In this document: positions 1 to 6,705 of the stretch, in pieces | Layout: the number at the start of each line of letters is the position of its first letter | Position numbering within the stretch: position 1 is the first letter of the stretch | DNA from: JBIQLO01 sp044464175 | Lineage (GTDB): Bacteria > Planctomycetota > Phycisphaerae > Tepidisphaerales > Tepidisphaeraceae | Direction: 5' to 3' | Assembly: GCA_044464175.1 (NCBI GenBank) | Contig: JBIQLO010000063.1 | Location: forward strand, 1-18,982 | DNA length: 18,982 bases | Notes under the pieces: generated by a model | What the model was told of the DNA's origin: nothing | Database searches by the model: none | What the model saw: the letters and a program-made list of their open reading frames with translations, nothing else | Position numbers and translations under genes: made by a program

Positions 1-35
1 GCGATAATTCTTTTTTTCACGAAGTTTTTTGCTTC

Positions 36-74
36 TTTTTGCGCTGCGCGTTTTGTCGCCAAATCGCGCAGCGC
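36..74. repeat. REP-like hairpin repeat, copy 1
   Basis: A perfect 10-bp stem (GCGCTGCGCG at 41-50 pairing with CGCGCAGCGC at 65-74) encloses a 14-nt loop. The first 23 bases (36-58) are identical to 275-297. Both copies keep the same stem and the same loop length while the second half of the loop differs, which fits a mobile or structure-selected palindrome of the REP type. Confidence 0.75.
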
Positions 75-87
75 GGATGGATGGATG

Positions 88-107
88 AATGTTCCGCGCG
101 GAACATT
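88..107. repeat. Perfect 20-bp palindrome, parS-like
   Basis: AATGTTCCGCGCGGAACATT is identical to its own reverse complement. The inner 16 bp (90-105), TGTTCCGCGCGGAACA, differ from the known parS variant TGTTCCACGTGGAACA only at two symmetric central positions. It could bind a dimeric protein such as ParB or a transcription factor, or be another extragenic palindrome. No parA or parB gene is in the window. Confidence 0.4.
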
Positions 108-238
108 TTGCGGGGGGCGGCAGGTGGGGACGGGATTCTCAGAAAGGATGAGCCGCTGGATCGACGGCTATCCGCTCAGGGCCAGGAAGCGCATGGGCTA
201 CCCAGAAACATCGACCCGATTAAATAGGTGCCTGTCCC

Positions 239-269
239 GAATTATTCCGAATTATTCCCGAATTATTCC
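239..269. repeat. Three GAATTATTCC direct repeats
   Basis: GAATTATTCC occurs at 239-248, 249-258 and 260-269, a period of 10-11 bp or about one helical turn. Each unit is an imperfect palindrome. In-phase repeats of this kind can be protein-binding arrays, or simple slippage products at an element end. Confidence 0.6.
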
Positions 270-274
270 AGAGG

Positions 275-313
275 TTTTTGCGCTGCGCGTTTTGTCGATA
301 GGGTGCGCAGCGC
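275..313. repeat. REP-like hairpin repeat, copy 2
   Basis: GCGCTGCGCG at 280-289 pairs with TGCGCAGCGC at 304-313, with one G-T (G-U in RNA) pair next to the 14-nt loop. It matches copy 1 over 23 bases. The retained stem despite sequence change suggests that the fold matters. It lies about 210 bp before the methyltransferase-RT operon. Confidence 0.75.
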
Positions 314-523
314 GGGGTGGGTGCTGGCGGAGTGGCATCCGCGCTACGCTAGTTGGAAAATTGGTGGCTATCGGGGATTTCCTCCCGCGGGCTTCCCAGT
401 CTTGCACCCTATTTCCCTCGGTGTGTGAAGAAAGCATTTTTGCATCGGATGAGCCTGATTGGTAAAGTTCGATCATACTACCCTTAATGGAAAGGGCTGC
501 CCTGCCATTGCAGCGGTTTGTTA

Positions 524-1459
524 ATGAATAAAGAGCGTGTACTTCCGATCCAGCGAATACCAAAAGAACTGTGGCAATCGAGTATCCTCAGGCTGCCCAA
601 TCTTTTGGTGACTTCATATGAGGCCGAATTAAATCGCCTTGGCCTACGAAAACGTAGCATAGAAAACGTCCATCAACCTGTACATGGCGGGTCGACAACC
701 GCCGAAACACACGATCATTTCGCATGGCGATTTGTTGCCTCTGCTGGACGGGTTGAATATACGGTACTCGCTCCTACTGACGAGTTTTCGCACCTCAGTG
801 ATGCCTTTTTAACGACATTCTCAGAAGGTCGAATTGCCCTCTTGGATATTCCCTGCGGAACTGGGGCAATGTCCGCATCACTGATTTGCACCCTCGCCCA
901 ATTGCGGCATAGTAAGGTTATGCCTCGTCTGCCACTTACCATAACTATATGCGCGGGCGACTTTTCAAATCACGCCATCGAGATATATTCTAAAATGCTC
1001 GATCCGATTGTCGTTGCAGCCGCTTCAGAGGGGATCACTATTAAGTGGGTTACGCAAGAATGGAATGCAACGCGAGGTGATCAGACAGCCGCATTGGTGG
1101 ATCGTTGGTTTGACGTAGCCAAGGACGCTACCGAGCATCTTGTTGCAATTTGTAATTTTAGCGGTGCTCTTGGGAATAGCGGGCAGTTCAACGCATTTGC
1201 ACCCTGCTTTGAGCAGATTCTTGCACGCTTACACGACAAGCTTGCAACAGTAGTTTGGCTGGAACCTACAACAAATACCGCGCGAAAAAGTGTATTTAAA
1301 AGGGTTGCTGAGTTAGTTGCGAGAAGAATCTCCTGGTTTTCAAATGCCACCAATGCTGCGCCAAAAGCGAACAGTAGCGCAAATTACACAATTCTAAATC
1401 CACTAACTGGCGCGGCCTTTCAGAGTAACGTACTGGTCCAAGGCTTCAAACGTACATGA
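524..1459 (+). CDS. Class I SAM methyltransferase-like protein, RT partner
   Basis: This protein of about 311 aa appears to carry a Rossmann-type SAM-binding fold. Residues 106-115 (LLDIPCGTGA) look like motif I with D108 and a glycine turn. D146 (AGDFSNHAIEIY) lies where the acidic residue after strand 2 is expected. Residues 205-217 (HLVAICNFSGALG) and 244-249 (VWLEPT) resemble the strand 4 and 5 regions. No substrate can be read; N211-F212 is not a standard DPPY or NPPY DNA-methylase motif. The start is placed at ATG 524; an in-frame TTG at 518 is the alternative and no clear Shine-Dalgarno favours either. The stop overlaps the next start (ATGA, 1456-1459), so the two genes are probably co-translated. 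GC is clearly lower than in genes after 3480, which fits transfer as a cassette. Fold call is moderate, function unknown. Confidence 0.75.
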   Translation: MNKERVLPIQRIPKELWQSSILRLPNLLVTSYEAELNRLGLRKRSIENVHQPVHGGSTTAETHDHFAWRFVASAGRVEYTVLAPTDEFSHLSDAFLTTFSEGRIALLDIPCGTGAMSASLICTLAQLRHSKVMPRLPLTITICAGDFSNHAIEIYSKMLDPIVVAAASEGITIKWVTQEWNATRGDQTAALVDRWFDVAKDATEHLVAICNFSGALGNSGQFNAFAPCFEQILARLHDKLATVVWLEPTTNTARKSVFKRVAELVARRISWFSNATNAAPKANSSANYTILNPLTGAAFQSNVLVQGFKRT

Positions 1460-3204
1460 CGCTTCCGGAAGCAGAAGTTCTGGTGGTTAGGTGTCTCAAT
1501 GAGACGCGCATTGTACATCCACCGACCTATGTGGCTTGTCGTTATCTCGCGGACTCCATTATTTCAGATTCAAGAAGCATGTTCGGAGTTCAATCGATCA
1601 TGCGAAAATACCCTCTACAGGGCGCAAGTCGATTTGGGAGATATCTTCGGTACAAGAAGACAGACAATGGAGGCAGACACGAATACCGCGAATTTTTAAT
1701 ACCAAGTCCTTGGACATGCTTCGCAGAATCGGTTGTGCTCTCCATCCTAAGTGCGACTGCGGCATTTCAAAAGTCTGCCAGCATTTATAGCTATATTTGG
1801 CCGCAGCATGCTGGATGTCCATACAACTTTGAGCACTATTCTAATGGATACAAAAAGCGTAATGAAGGTATCGCTTCGTTCCTTACGGCAAATCCCGGCT
1901 ATGTTGCCTTAATAGCCGATATCGAGAGGTTTTACCCAAGAATTCGGCATGATGCGCTTCGTCGCCGATTCCATGCTCGGCTGAATGCGTCCTCAATTGA
2001 TAACTCTGCCAGTAGAACGACAGTCCACCTTTTGGACCATCTACTTTCATACTTTCCTCGGGGCCAAGGAATACCAACAGGCCCGGAATTTAGCCATGTG
2101 TTGGGCGATGTATCGCTCGCGGAAGTCGATAGGGCGCTCGAAAAAAAATTTAGGGGGAGATATTTTCGGTATGTTGATGATTTCGTGATTTTGGTAAAGC
2201 CCAACGAAATCGATTTCGCGAAGAGAATGTTGGCGGACTTGCTCAGTAATGAAGGACTGACGGCGAATATGGACAAGGATGACATCATATCGAGCGATGA
2301 GTGGTTGTCCTTCGGACCAAGGATGCCGCCGAGTGTCACAGAATATTCCTTCGAAGCGCTTGTTTTTCGACTTAAGGTGTTCCTGGCCGTCCATCCTCAT
2401 CGTTATGGAGAACTGGCATCCGCATTGCTCGGAGAAGGATTTAACCTTCCGCTGAATCGAATTCGTGCTTCTACGCAAAATGCAAGCTTTCGAAATCGTT
2501 TGACTTATTTATGGCGGCGGGGATGGCGCGTCGCAGCCGAGGCAGTATTTCAGACGCCCAAAACGCTTGTGGAATATGCGCGCGTTGTGCGCGGTATATA
2601 TAGGGAGCGACTGAATGGTCTTGCCGCTTCGAATGTGCCAGAAAATGGAACGCGACGGCGTTGGCATCTGCAACGGTTGCGATATGTAACGAATCGACTA
2701 CTTTACCTAGAATCAATTTCTAATCTTGTCTCCGTCCGGCAAGCAATACTGCCCTTTCCAGAGTTCGCTGAAACGGCTGCCCTTTTGCGACTATTGCTTG
2801 ACGACGATCCGACACAACTTCTAGAAATGCCAGGGACTGCGGTTGCGGCTGCAGCAAGCCTTCTGGCGAACAGTGCGGAGCCTCGGTCGCCAATACAGTT
2901 GCCGGATCGTTTCAGTGAAGCCGCAGTGCATAGCGCTTCTGTACTACTTCTATACGGCGTAGCCAAGCTACCTCAAAACCTTCTTCAATTTATTAAGCCA
3001 TCGGATCGCGAATTATTGTTATTTTGTGCCGGTATTGAGCCAAATGCGCGAGAGCGAGATGATTTTAGCTATATAGATGAAATCCGGTCATTACAACTTC
3101 AGCGGACCGCGACGGATAGACTTAAGATGCTTTCCCTCAAATTTTCCGAGAGTGAAACCTCGGAACTTGAAGCACTCGAAATTGGTGAAAATCATTTCAC
3201 ATAA
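1456..3204 (+). CDS. Reverse transcriptase, UG/Abi-like, with long C-terminal domain
   Basis: This 582-aa protein has an N-terminal RT domain, roughly residues 50-300. Residues 151-161 (ALIADIERFYP) are catalytic motif A with D155. Residues 203-219 (GQGIPTGPEFSHVLGDV) are the B-type motif. YVDD at 239-242 supplies the two catalytic aspartates. A conserved-looking block before the palm (111-116 YSYIWP and 123-138) is not a classic group II intron motif. Residues 300-582 look helical and match no thumb, maturase or HNH domain I recognise, so this does not look like a group II intron or DGR enzyme. Standalone RTs with helical C-termini are typical of the UG/Abi groups, many of which defend against phage; that assignment is inference. 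It shares a 4-bp overlap with the methyltransferase-like gene and the same low GC. Confidence 0.88.
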   Translation: MTLPEAEVLVVRCLNETRIVHPPTYVACRYLADSIISDSRSMFGVQSIMRKYPLQGASRFGRYLRYKKTDNGGRHEYREFLIPSPWTCFAESVVLSILSATAAFQKSASIYSYIWPQHAGCPYNFEHYSNGYKKRNEGIASFLTANPGYVALIADIERFYPRIRHDALRRRFHARLNASSIDNSASRTTVHLLDHLLSYFPRGQGIPTGPEFSHVLGDVSLAEVDRALEKKFRGRYFRYVDDFVILVKPNEIDFAKRMLADLLSNEGLTANMDKDDIISSDEWLSFGPRMPPSVTEYSFEALVFRLKVFLAVHPHRYGELASALLGEGFNLPLNRIRASTQNASFRNRLTYLWRRGWRVAAEAVFQTPKTLVEYARVVRGIYRERLNGLAASNVPENGTRRRWHLQRLRYVTNRLLYLESISNLVSVRQAILPFPEFAETAALLRLLLDDDPTQLLEMPGTAVAAAASLLANSAEPRSPIQLPDRFSEAAVHSASVLLLYGVAKLPQNLLQFIKPSDRELLLFCAGIEPNARERDDFSYIDEIRSLQLQRTATDRLKMLSLKFSESETSELEALEIGENHFT

Positions 3205-3327
3205 CAGAATGGAAAAAGGTTATTGTCACTGTCGATTTACTTAGAGGCGCGGGTGTTGCTGGATATCATTGAGAACGAATGGGTGTCCGTCATATTTTTT
3301 TATCCCGTGCGTCGCCGCGCTTCTGGG

Positions 3328-3356
3328 CACGAGTCAGCGGGTACGCTGACGTCGTG
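3328..3356. repeat. Strong hairpin downstream of the RT gene
   Basis: CACGA-GTCAGCG (3328-3339) pairs with CGCTGAC (3344-3350) and, after a bulged G3351, TCGTG (3352-3356), giving 12 bp with a GGTA loop. It lies about 120 bp after the RT stop. No T-run follows, so it is not a canonical terminator. It may be a REP-type palindrome or the structured end of an RNA. Confidence 0.65.
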
Positions 3357-3404
3357 GCACTCTGAGGGGAAAAGTGGAGGGGGATGGGGACTTGTCGGTG
3401 AAAA

Positions 3405-3455
3405 GCCCCCTCCCTGCCCTCCCCCGGGATACCGGGGGAGGGTAAAATAGGGGGC
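3405..3455. repeat. GC-rich nested palindrome, left flank of the DUF559 gene
   Basis: CCCTCCCCCGG (3417-3427) pairs perfectly with CCGGGGGAGGG (3432-3442) around a GATA tetraloop. An outer arm GCCCCCT (3405-3411) matches AGGGGGC (3449-3455). The same core recurs at 3874-3899 on the other side of the DUF559 gene. This is a REP-like extragenic palindrome. Confidence 0.75.
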
Positions 3456-3479
3456 GTTATTTGACGGAGAACCGGTCTT

Positions 3480-3971
3480 TTGCGCAATATTCCGTTGGTG
3501 CCTGGTAAACGCGACCATAGCCGGCGATTGATCGCCTTTGCGCGAGGCATGCGCAGGGACCCGACCGACGCGGAAAAGAAGCTCTGGTCGTTGCTGCGAC
3601 GCGGCAAATTGGACGGCCATCATTTCCGCAGGCAAGTTCCCGTGGCGGGCTACATCGTCGATTTCTGCTGCCTGTCGGCCGGGCTGGGGGTCGAGGCCGA
3701 TGGCGGGCAGCACAATGATGAAGGCGCCAAGCGGTATGACCAACAGCGCAGTGAAGCGCTGCTGCGCAAGGGAATCAAAATCATTCGTTTTTCCGACTAT
3801 GACATTCTGAGATTTCCGGAAGCGGTCCAGGAGACGATCTATCGGGAGTTGACCGAGCGGCCCCCCTCCCTAACCCTCCCCCGGCGTACCGGGGGCGGGA
3901 ATAAGCAGGCCGCGGGCCAGGGAGAAAGGCCATCGCATTTGGAATGGAGATTCGTGGCGGCTTGTTGTTAG
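3480..3971 (+). CDS. DUF559 endonuclease-fold protein (Vsr-like)
   Basis: This 163-aa protein matches the DUF559 pattern closely. Residues 27-37 (DPTDAEKKLWS), 48-52 (HFRRQ), 58-63 (YIVDFC), 71-78 (VEADGGQH) and 100-104 (KIIRF) are its landmarks. D61 and the E72/D74/Q77/H78 cluster fit a PD-(D/E)XK or Vsr-type nuclease site, so a DNA-nicking role is plausible but not established for the family. The start is TTG 3480 with GGAG about 12 bases upstream; GTG 3498 or ATG 3549 are alternatives, the last trimming the domain. The domain ends near residue 125. The remaining tail (127-163, beginning PPSLTLPRRTGGG) is translated from the right-hand palindrome, so the reading frame runs through a repeat. 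High GC matches the host rather than the RT cassette. Confidence 0.85.
   Translation: MRNIPLVPGKRDHSRRLIAFARGMRRDPTDAEKKLWSLLRRGKLDGHHFRRQVPVAGYIVDFCCLSAGLGVEADGGQHNDEGAKRYDQQRSEALLRKGIKIIRFSDYDILRFPEAVQETIYRELTERPPSLTLPRRTGGGNKQAAGQGERPSHLEWRFVAACC
3861..3899. repeat. GC-rich palindrome, right flank, inside the DUF559 frame
   Basis: CCCTCCCCCGG (3874-3884) pairs with CCGGGGGCGGG (3889-3899), 10 of 11 bp, around a CGTA loop. The left arm is identical to the core of 3405-3455, and CCCCCTCCCT precedes both. It encodes the terminal tail of the DUF559 protein. Confidence 0.75.
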
Positions 3972-3997
3972 AAGCTCTGGCGGGTATGGATGGAAGC

Positions 3998-5431
3998 ATG
4001 GCCAACGGACGACCGAATATCCTGCTTTTAATGACCGATCAGCAGCGGGGGGATTGTTTGGGGGTGGGGGGGCATCCGTGTTTGATGACGCCGAGCATGG
4101 ATTCTTTGGCGGCCGAGGGGGTTCGGTTTGGGCGGGCGTATTCGACTTGTCCGGTGTGCATACCGGCGCGGCGGTCGCTGATGAGCGGGCTGCATCCGCA
4201 GACGCATGGGATGGTGGCGTTTCTGGATGGGCAGGAATGGGACCCGCCGGCGACGCTGCCGCAGTTGTTGCGCGATCATGGGTATCAGACGGGGCTGGTG
4301 GGGCGGACGATGCACCTGCATCCGGCCCGCAAGCGGTATGGGTTTGAGGAGATGACCTATGCCAAGGGGAGCCAGCCGAGCGATTACACGGCGTATGTGG
4401 AGCAACAGATGCCGGAGGCCGGGGGGGCGTACAGCGGGGGGGTGATGAACAACGACTGGACGGCCAGGGCGTGGCATCTGCCGGAGCATCTGCACCACAC
4501 GCACTGGACGGTGAATGAGGCGCTGCGGTTTCTGAGGCGGCGCGATCCGGCGCGGCCCTGGTTTCTGGCGGTGACGTTTCAGGCGCCCCATCCGCCGCTG
4601 ATTCCGCCGGCGTTTTATTTTGAGCGGTATTTGCGGGCGGAGTTGCCGACGCCGGCGGTGGGGGACTGGGCGGAGCGGCCGGTGTTTCCCGGAGGCGCGC
4701 CGCGGGTGAATTCCAACCGGGTGGATTTGAAAGGGGAGGCGCTGCGGTCGTGCCAGGCGGGGTATTTCGGGCTGATCAACCACGTGGACGACCAGATTCG
4801 GCGGCTGCTGGCGCCCGAAGCGCAAGTGGTGGATTTGAGCAACACGCTGGTGGTCTTCACCAGCGACCATGGGGAGATGCTGGGGGATCATTATTTCTTC
4901 CGCAAGAACATGCCGTATGAGGGGTCAGCGCGGATTCCGTTCATTTTGCGGCCGCCGGGGGCGTGGGGGACGGCGGCGCGCGGGGCGGTGAGCGAGTTGC
5001 CGGTGTGCCTGGAGGATTTGATGCCGACGCTGCTGGAGGCGGCGGGGGCGGGGATTCCGGAGCACCTGGACGGGCGGAGCCTGATGCCGGTGCTGCGGGG
5101 GGAGGAACCGGGTTCGTGGCGGAAGATGCTGCATCTGGAATACGGGGCAGACGGGGCCTATTCGTTTCATGCGCTGACGGATGGGCGGGAGAAGTACATT
5201 TGGTTCAGCCGGGATGGGCGGGAGCAGTTGTTTGATCTGCGGGCCGATCCGCAGGAGTTGCGGGATTTGGCCGGGCGGCCGGAGGAGGCGGGGCGGGTGG
5301 AGAAGTGGCGGCAAAGGCTGGTCGAGCGGCTGGGGGAGCGGGCGGAAGGGTTTGTGGCCCAGGGGCGGTTGGTGGCGGGGCGGGGACATCCATCGCTGAT
5401 TCCGGGACGGACGGGGTTGTGGGCGGGGTGA
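3998..5431 (+). CDS. Type I sulfatase (formylglycine-dependent)
   Basis: This enzyme of about 477 aa belongs to the alkaline phosphatase/sulfatase superfamily and should hydrolyse sulfate esters, probably on glycans. NILLLMTDQQ at 7-16 supplies the metal-binding D14. The signature C-I-P-A-R at 54-58 places C54 as the residue converted to formylglycine, so an FGE or anSME maturase must act elsewhere in the genome. D290-H291 (FTSDHGEMLGDH) is the second metal-binding block. The exact substrate is not readable; it resembles the choline-sulfatase/iduronate-2-sulfatase/S1 groups. ATG 3998 is chosen because the domain begins immediately after it; in-frame ATGs at 3986 and 3944 also exist, and 3944 would overlap the DUF559 gene. 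No signal peptide is visible from the chosen start. It precedes the regulator promoter, so it is probably a separate transcript of the same glycan locus. Confidence 0.93.
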   Translation: MANGRPNILLLMTDQQRGDCLGVGGHPCLMTPSMDSLAAEGVRFGRAYSTCPVCIPARRSLMSGLHPQTHGMVAFLDGQEWDPPATLPQLLRDHGYQTGLVGRTMHLHPARKRYGFEEMTYAKGSQPSDYTAYVEQQMPEAGGAYSGGVMNNDWTARAWHLPEHLHHTHWTVNEALRFLRRRDPARPWFLAVTFQAPHPPLIPPAFYFERYLRAELPTPAVGDWAERPVFPGGAPRVNSNRVDLKGEALRSCQAGYFGLINHVDDQIRRLLAPEAQVVDLSNTLVVFTSDHGEMLGDHYFFRKNMPYEGSARIPFILRPPGAWGTAARGAVSELPVCLEDLMPTLLEAAGAGIPEHLDGRSLMPVLRGEEPGSWRKMLHLEYGADGAYSFHALTDGREKYIWFSRDGREQLFDLRADPQELRDLAGRPEEAGRVEKWRQRLVERLGERAEGFVAQGRLVAGRGHPSLIPGRTGLWAG

Positions 5432-5514
5432 AGGGCGTACGGCTCGACGGGAGTCAGTTCGAGTTCGCGGGAGGGGGGAACAAAGGGAGGGGGCAGGAGC
5501 AATCGGAAAAAATC

Positions 5515-5542
5515 TTGACGGAATGGGGCGGGATGATACACT
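5515..5542 (+). promoter_or_regulatory. Sigma70-like promoter with extended -10
   Basis: TTGACG (5515-5520), a 16-bp spacer, then TACACT (5537-5542) preceded by TG at 5534-5535 (extended -10). It lies about 45 bp before the regulator start in a locally less GC-rich stretch. No start site is proven. Confidence 0.6.
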
Positions 5543-5554
5543 GCTACAGTATCA
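5534..5554. promoter_or_regulatory. Probable operator: inverted repeat overlapping the -10
   Basis: TGATAC (5534-5539), 9-nt spacer, GTATCA (5549-5554) form a perfect 6-bp inverted repeat over the -10 element and the expected start of transcription. A dimeric repressor bound here would block RNA polymerase. The adjacent GntR-LacI hybrid gene is the obvious candidate, giving autoregulation. Confidence 0.55.
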
Positions 5555-5586
5555 GCAGATCGTGACCTCTTTTCTTGAGGTTTTGC

Positions 5587-6705
5587 ATGGCGTCCAAGGC
5601 CGAACAAGCGCGGGATCGCATCCTGGAGTGGCTCCGGACGGGGGCGCTGCGGCCGGGGGAGCGGCTGGAGTCGGAGCGGGCACTGGCGCGGCGGCTGGCG
5701 ATGAACCATCAGACGGTGCGTCGGGCGCTGGCGGGGCTGGTGGAGGAGGGATTGATCGTCAAGCGGCCGCGGATGGGGACGTTTGTGCGGGATGCGGGGT
5801 CCACGACGTCGGTGGCGGCGGTGTTTCCGCGGTGGTTTCTGGACAAAGGGGTGCGGCGCTCGGCGGCGGGGGTGGAACTGGAGGGAATTGTTGAGTCGCT
5901 GGACAGCCAGGCGTATGCGCTGAGCGTGCTGTCGTACCGGCCGGACCGGTTCTGGGAGGAGGCGGGGCAGACGATTCTGGCGCGGGGGATTCGGGGGATT
6001 TTTCTATGGGCGAGCTCGCAGACGCCGCCCGAGGCGATCAGGCGGCTGATGGATGCGGGGGTTCAGATCGTTTCGCTGACGAATCATCTCCATTTGAGCG
6101 GACTGGGATTTTCCACGTACGTGCTGGATCGGGGGCCGATTCTGACGGAATTGCTGGAGGGGCTGGTGGAGCGGGGGCACCGGCGGATCGTGGTGGTGCG
6201 TTTCAGCCGGCCGGCCAATCCGATGCTCCATACGGTGATCGAGTCGGCGGCTCAGCGGCTGGGGCTGGGGAATGGCTATGAGCTGTCGCTGTGGCTGCCC
6301 AACGCGCTGGAACTGGATTATGAGCCGCTGGAGTCTCTGTTTGAGCGGCGGCCGACGGCGGTGATCGCGCCGGATGAGTGCGTGGCGGCGGAGATTTTCC
6401 GGCGATGTTACCGGCGGGGGGTGCGGATTCCGGATGAGATGTCGCTGGTGACGTGTCAGGACCTGACGCCGCGGGCGCATCCGGTGCCGCTGACATCGCC
6501 GGATTCGGAGCACTGGTCGCGCGAGACGGCGCGGCGGGCGGCGGAGCATCTGCGGCGGCTGCTGGACGGGGATCGGCCGGAGCGGGCGGAGGTGCGTTTG
6601 AGCGGGCCGGTGCGCTGGACGCGGTCGGTGGCGGTGTTGGAGTCGGGCGTGGCATCCCAGGGGGCATTGCATTCATTTCGTGAAGGAGCCTGCGATGAAA
6701 CGTGA
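5587..6705 (+). CDS. GntR-type regulator with LacI-like sugar-binding domain
   Basis: This 372-aa protein has an N-terminal winged helix-turn-helix, about residues 5-70: two arginine-rich helices, then HQTVRRALAGLVEEGLI and the GTFV wing. It is joined to a periplasmic-binding-protein-like ligand domain of the LacI/GalR kind, about residues 90-350, with GIRGIFLWAS, GHRRIVVVRF and PTAVIAPDE as recurring core strands. This is the AraR-like architecture, so the effector is probably a sugar or oligosaccharide. ATG 5587 is preceded by TGAGG at 5576-5580 with a 6-base gap, which decides it over TTG 5575. Promoter and operator lie immediately upstream. Its 3' end overlaps the prepilin-like gene by 11 bp, suggesting co-transcription and control of the downstream glycan genes. 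Confidence 0.88.
   Translation: MASKAEQARDRILEWLRTGALRPGERLESERALARRLAMNHQTVRRALAGLVEEGLIVKRPRMGTFVRDAGSTTSVAAVFPRWFLDKGVRRSAAGVELEGIVESLDSQAYALSVLSYRPDRFWEEAGQTILARGIRGIFLWASSQTPPEAIRRLMDAGVQIVSLTNHLHLSGLGFSTYVLDRGPILTELLEGLVERGHRRIVVVRFSRPANPMLHTVIESAAQRLGLGNGYELSLWLPNALELDYEPLESLFERRPTAVIAPDECVAAEIFRRCYRRGVRIPDEMSLVTCQDLTPRAHPVPLTSPDSEHWSRETARRAAEHLRRLLDGDRPERAEVRLSGPVRWTRSVAVLESGVASQGALHSFREGACDET

Larger units (their letters stand above)
222..414. repeat. Short inverted repeat AAATAGGTGC / GCACCCTATTT
   Basis: AAATAGGTGC at 222-231 is followed by CTGTCCC. Its reverse complement with one inserted C, GCACCCTATTT, lies at 404-414. The pair brackets the GAATTATTCC repeats and hairpin copy 2. 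The AAATAGGTGCCTGTCCC string resembles extragenic repeats I associate with REP or RAYT-type elements in PVC and other genomes; that resemblance is from memory and was not checked. Confidence 0.35.
1..523. other. Gene-free repeat-bearing region upstream of the RT cassette
   Basis: No open frame here has a convincing protein: the short frames have odd composition and run through palindromes. The stretch holds two hairpin repeats (36-74, 275-313), a 20-bp palindrome (88-107), three GAATTATTCC repeats (239-269) and a short inverted repeat (222-231 with 404-414). Two more small stem-loops sit just before the first gene: CCCTT/AAGGG at 481-485/492-496 and GCTGC/GCAGC at 496-500/510-514, which share G496 and so are mutually exclusive. 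I could not find a convincing sigma70 promoter; CATACT at 474-479 is a possible -10 without a matching -35. Part of this region could be a noncoding RNA for the downstream reverse transcriptase, but nothing proves it. Confidence 0.6.

Noticed and set aside
237..313. CRISPR array
   Set aside because: The direct repeats are only 10 bp with no spacers; the hairpin copies are two and 239 bp apart.
85..465. 126-codon frame in the upstream region
   Set aside because: It runs through palindromes and repeats with no domain or convincing ribosome binding site.
1..523. Retron msr/msd or group II intron RNA upstream of the RT
   Set aside because: Hairpins exist, but I could not find a retron-type a1/a2 inverted repeat closing an msr-msd unit or an intron domain V, and the RT lacks maturase features.
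3290..3320. Rho-independent terminator for the RT operon at the T-run 3294-3301
   Set aside because: The T-run is not preceded by a GC-rich stem; the strong hairpin lies downstream of it and is not followed by Ts.
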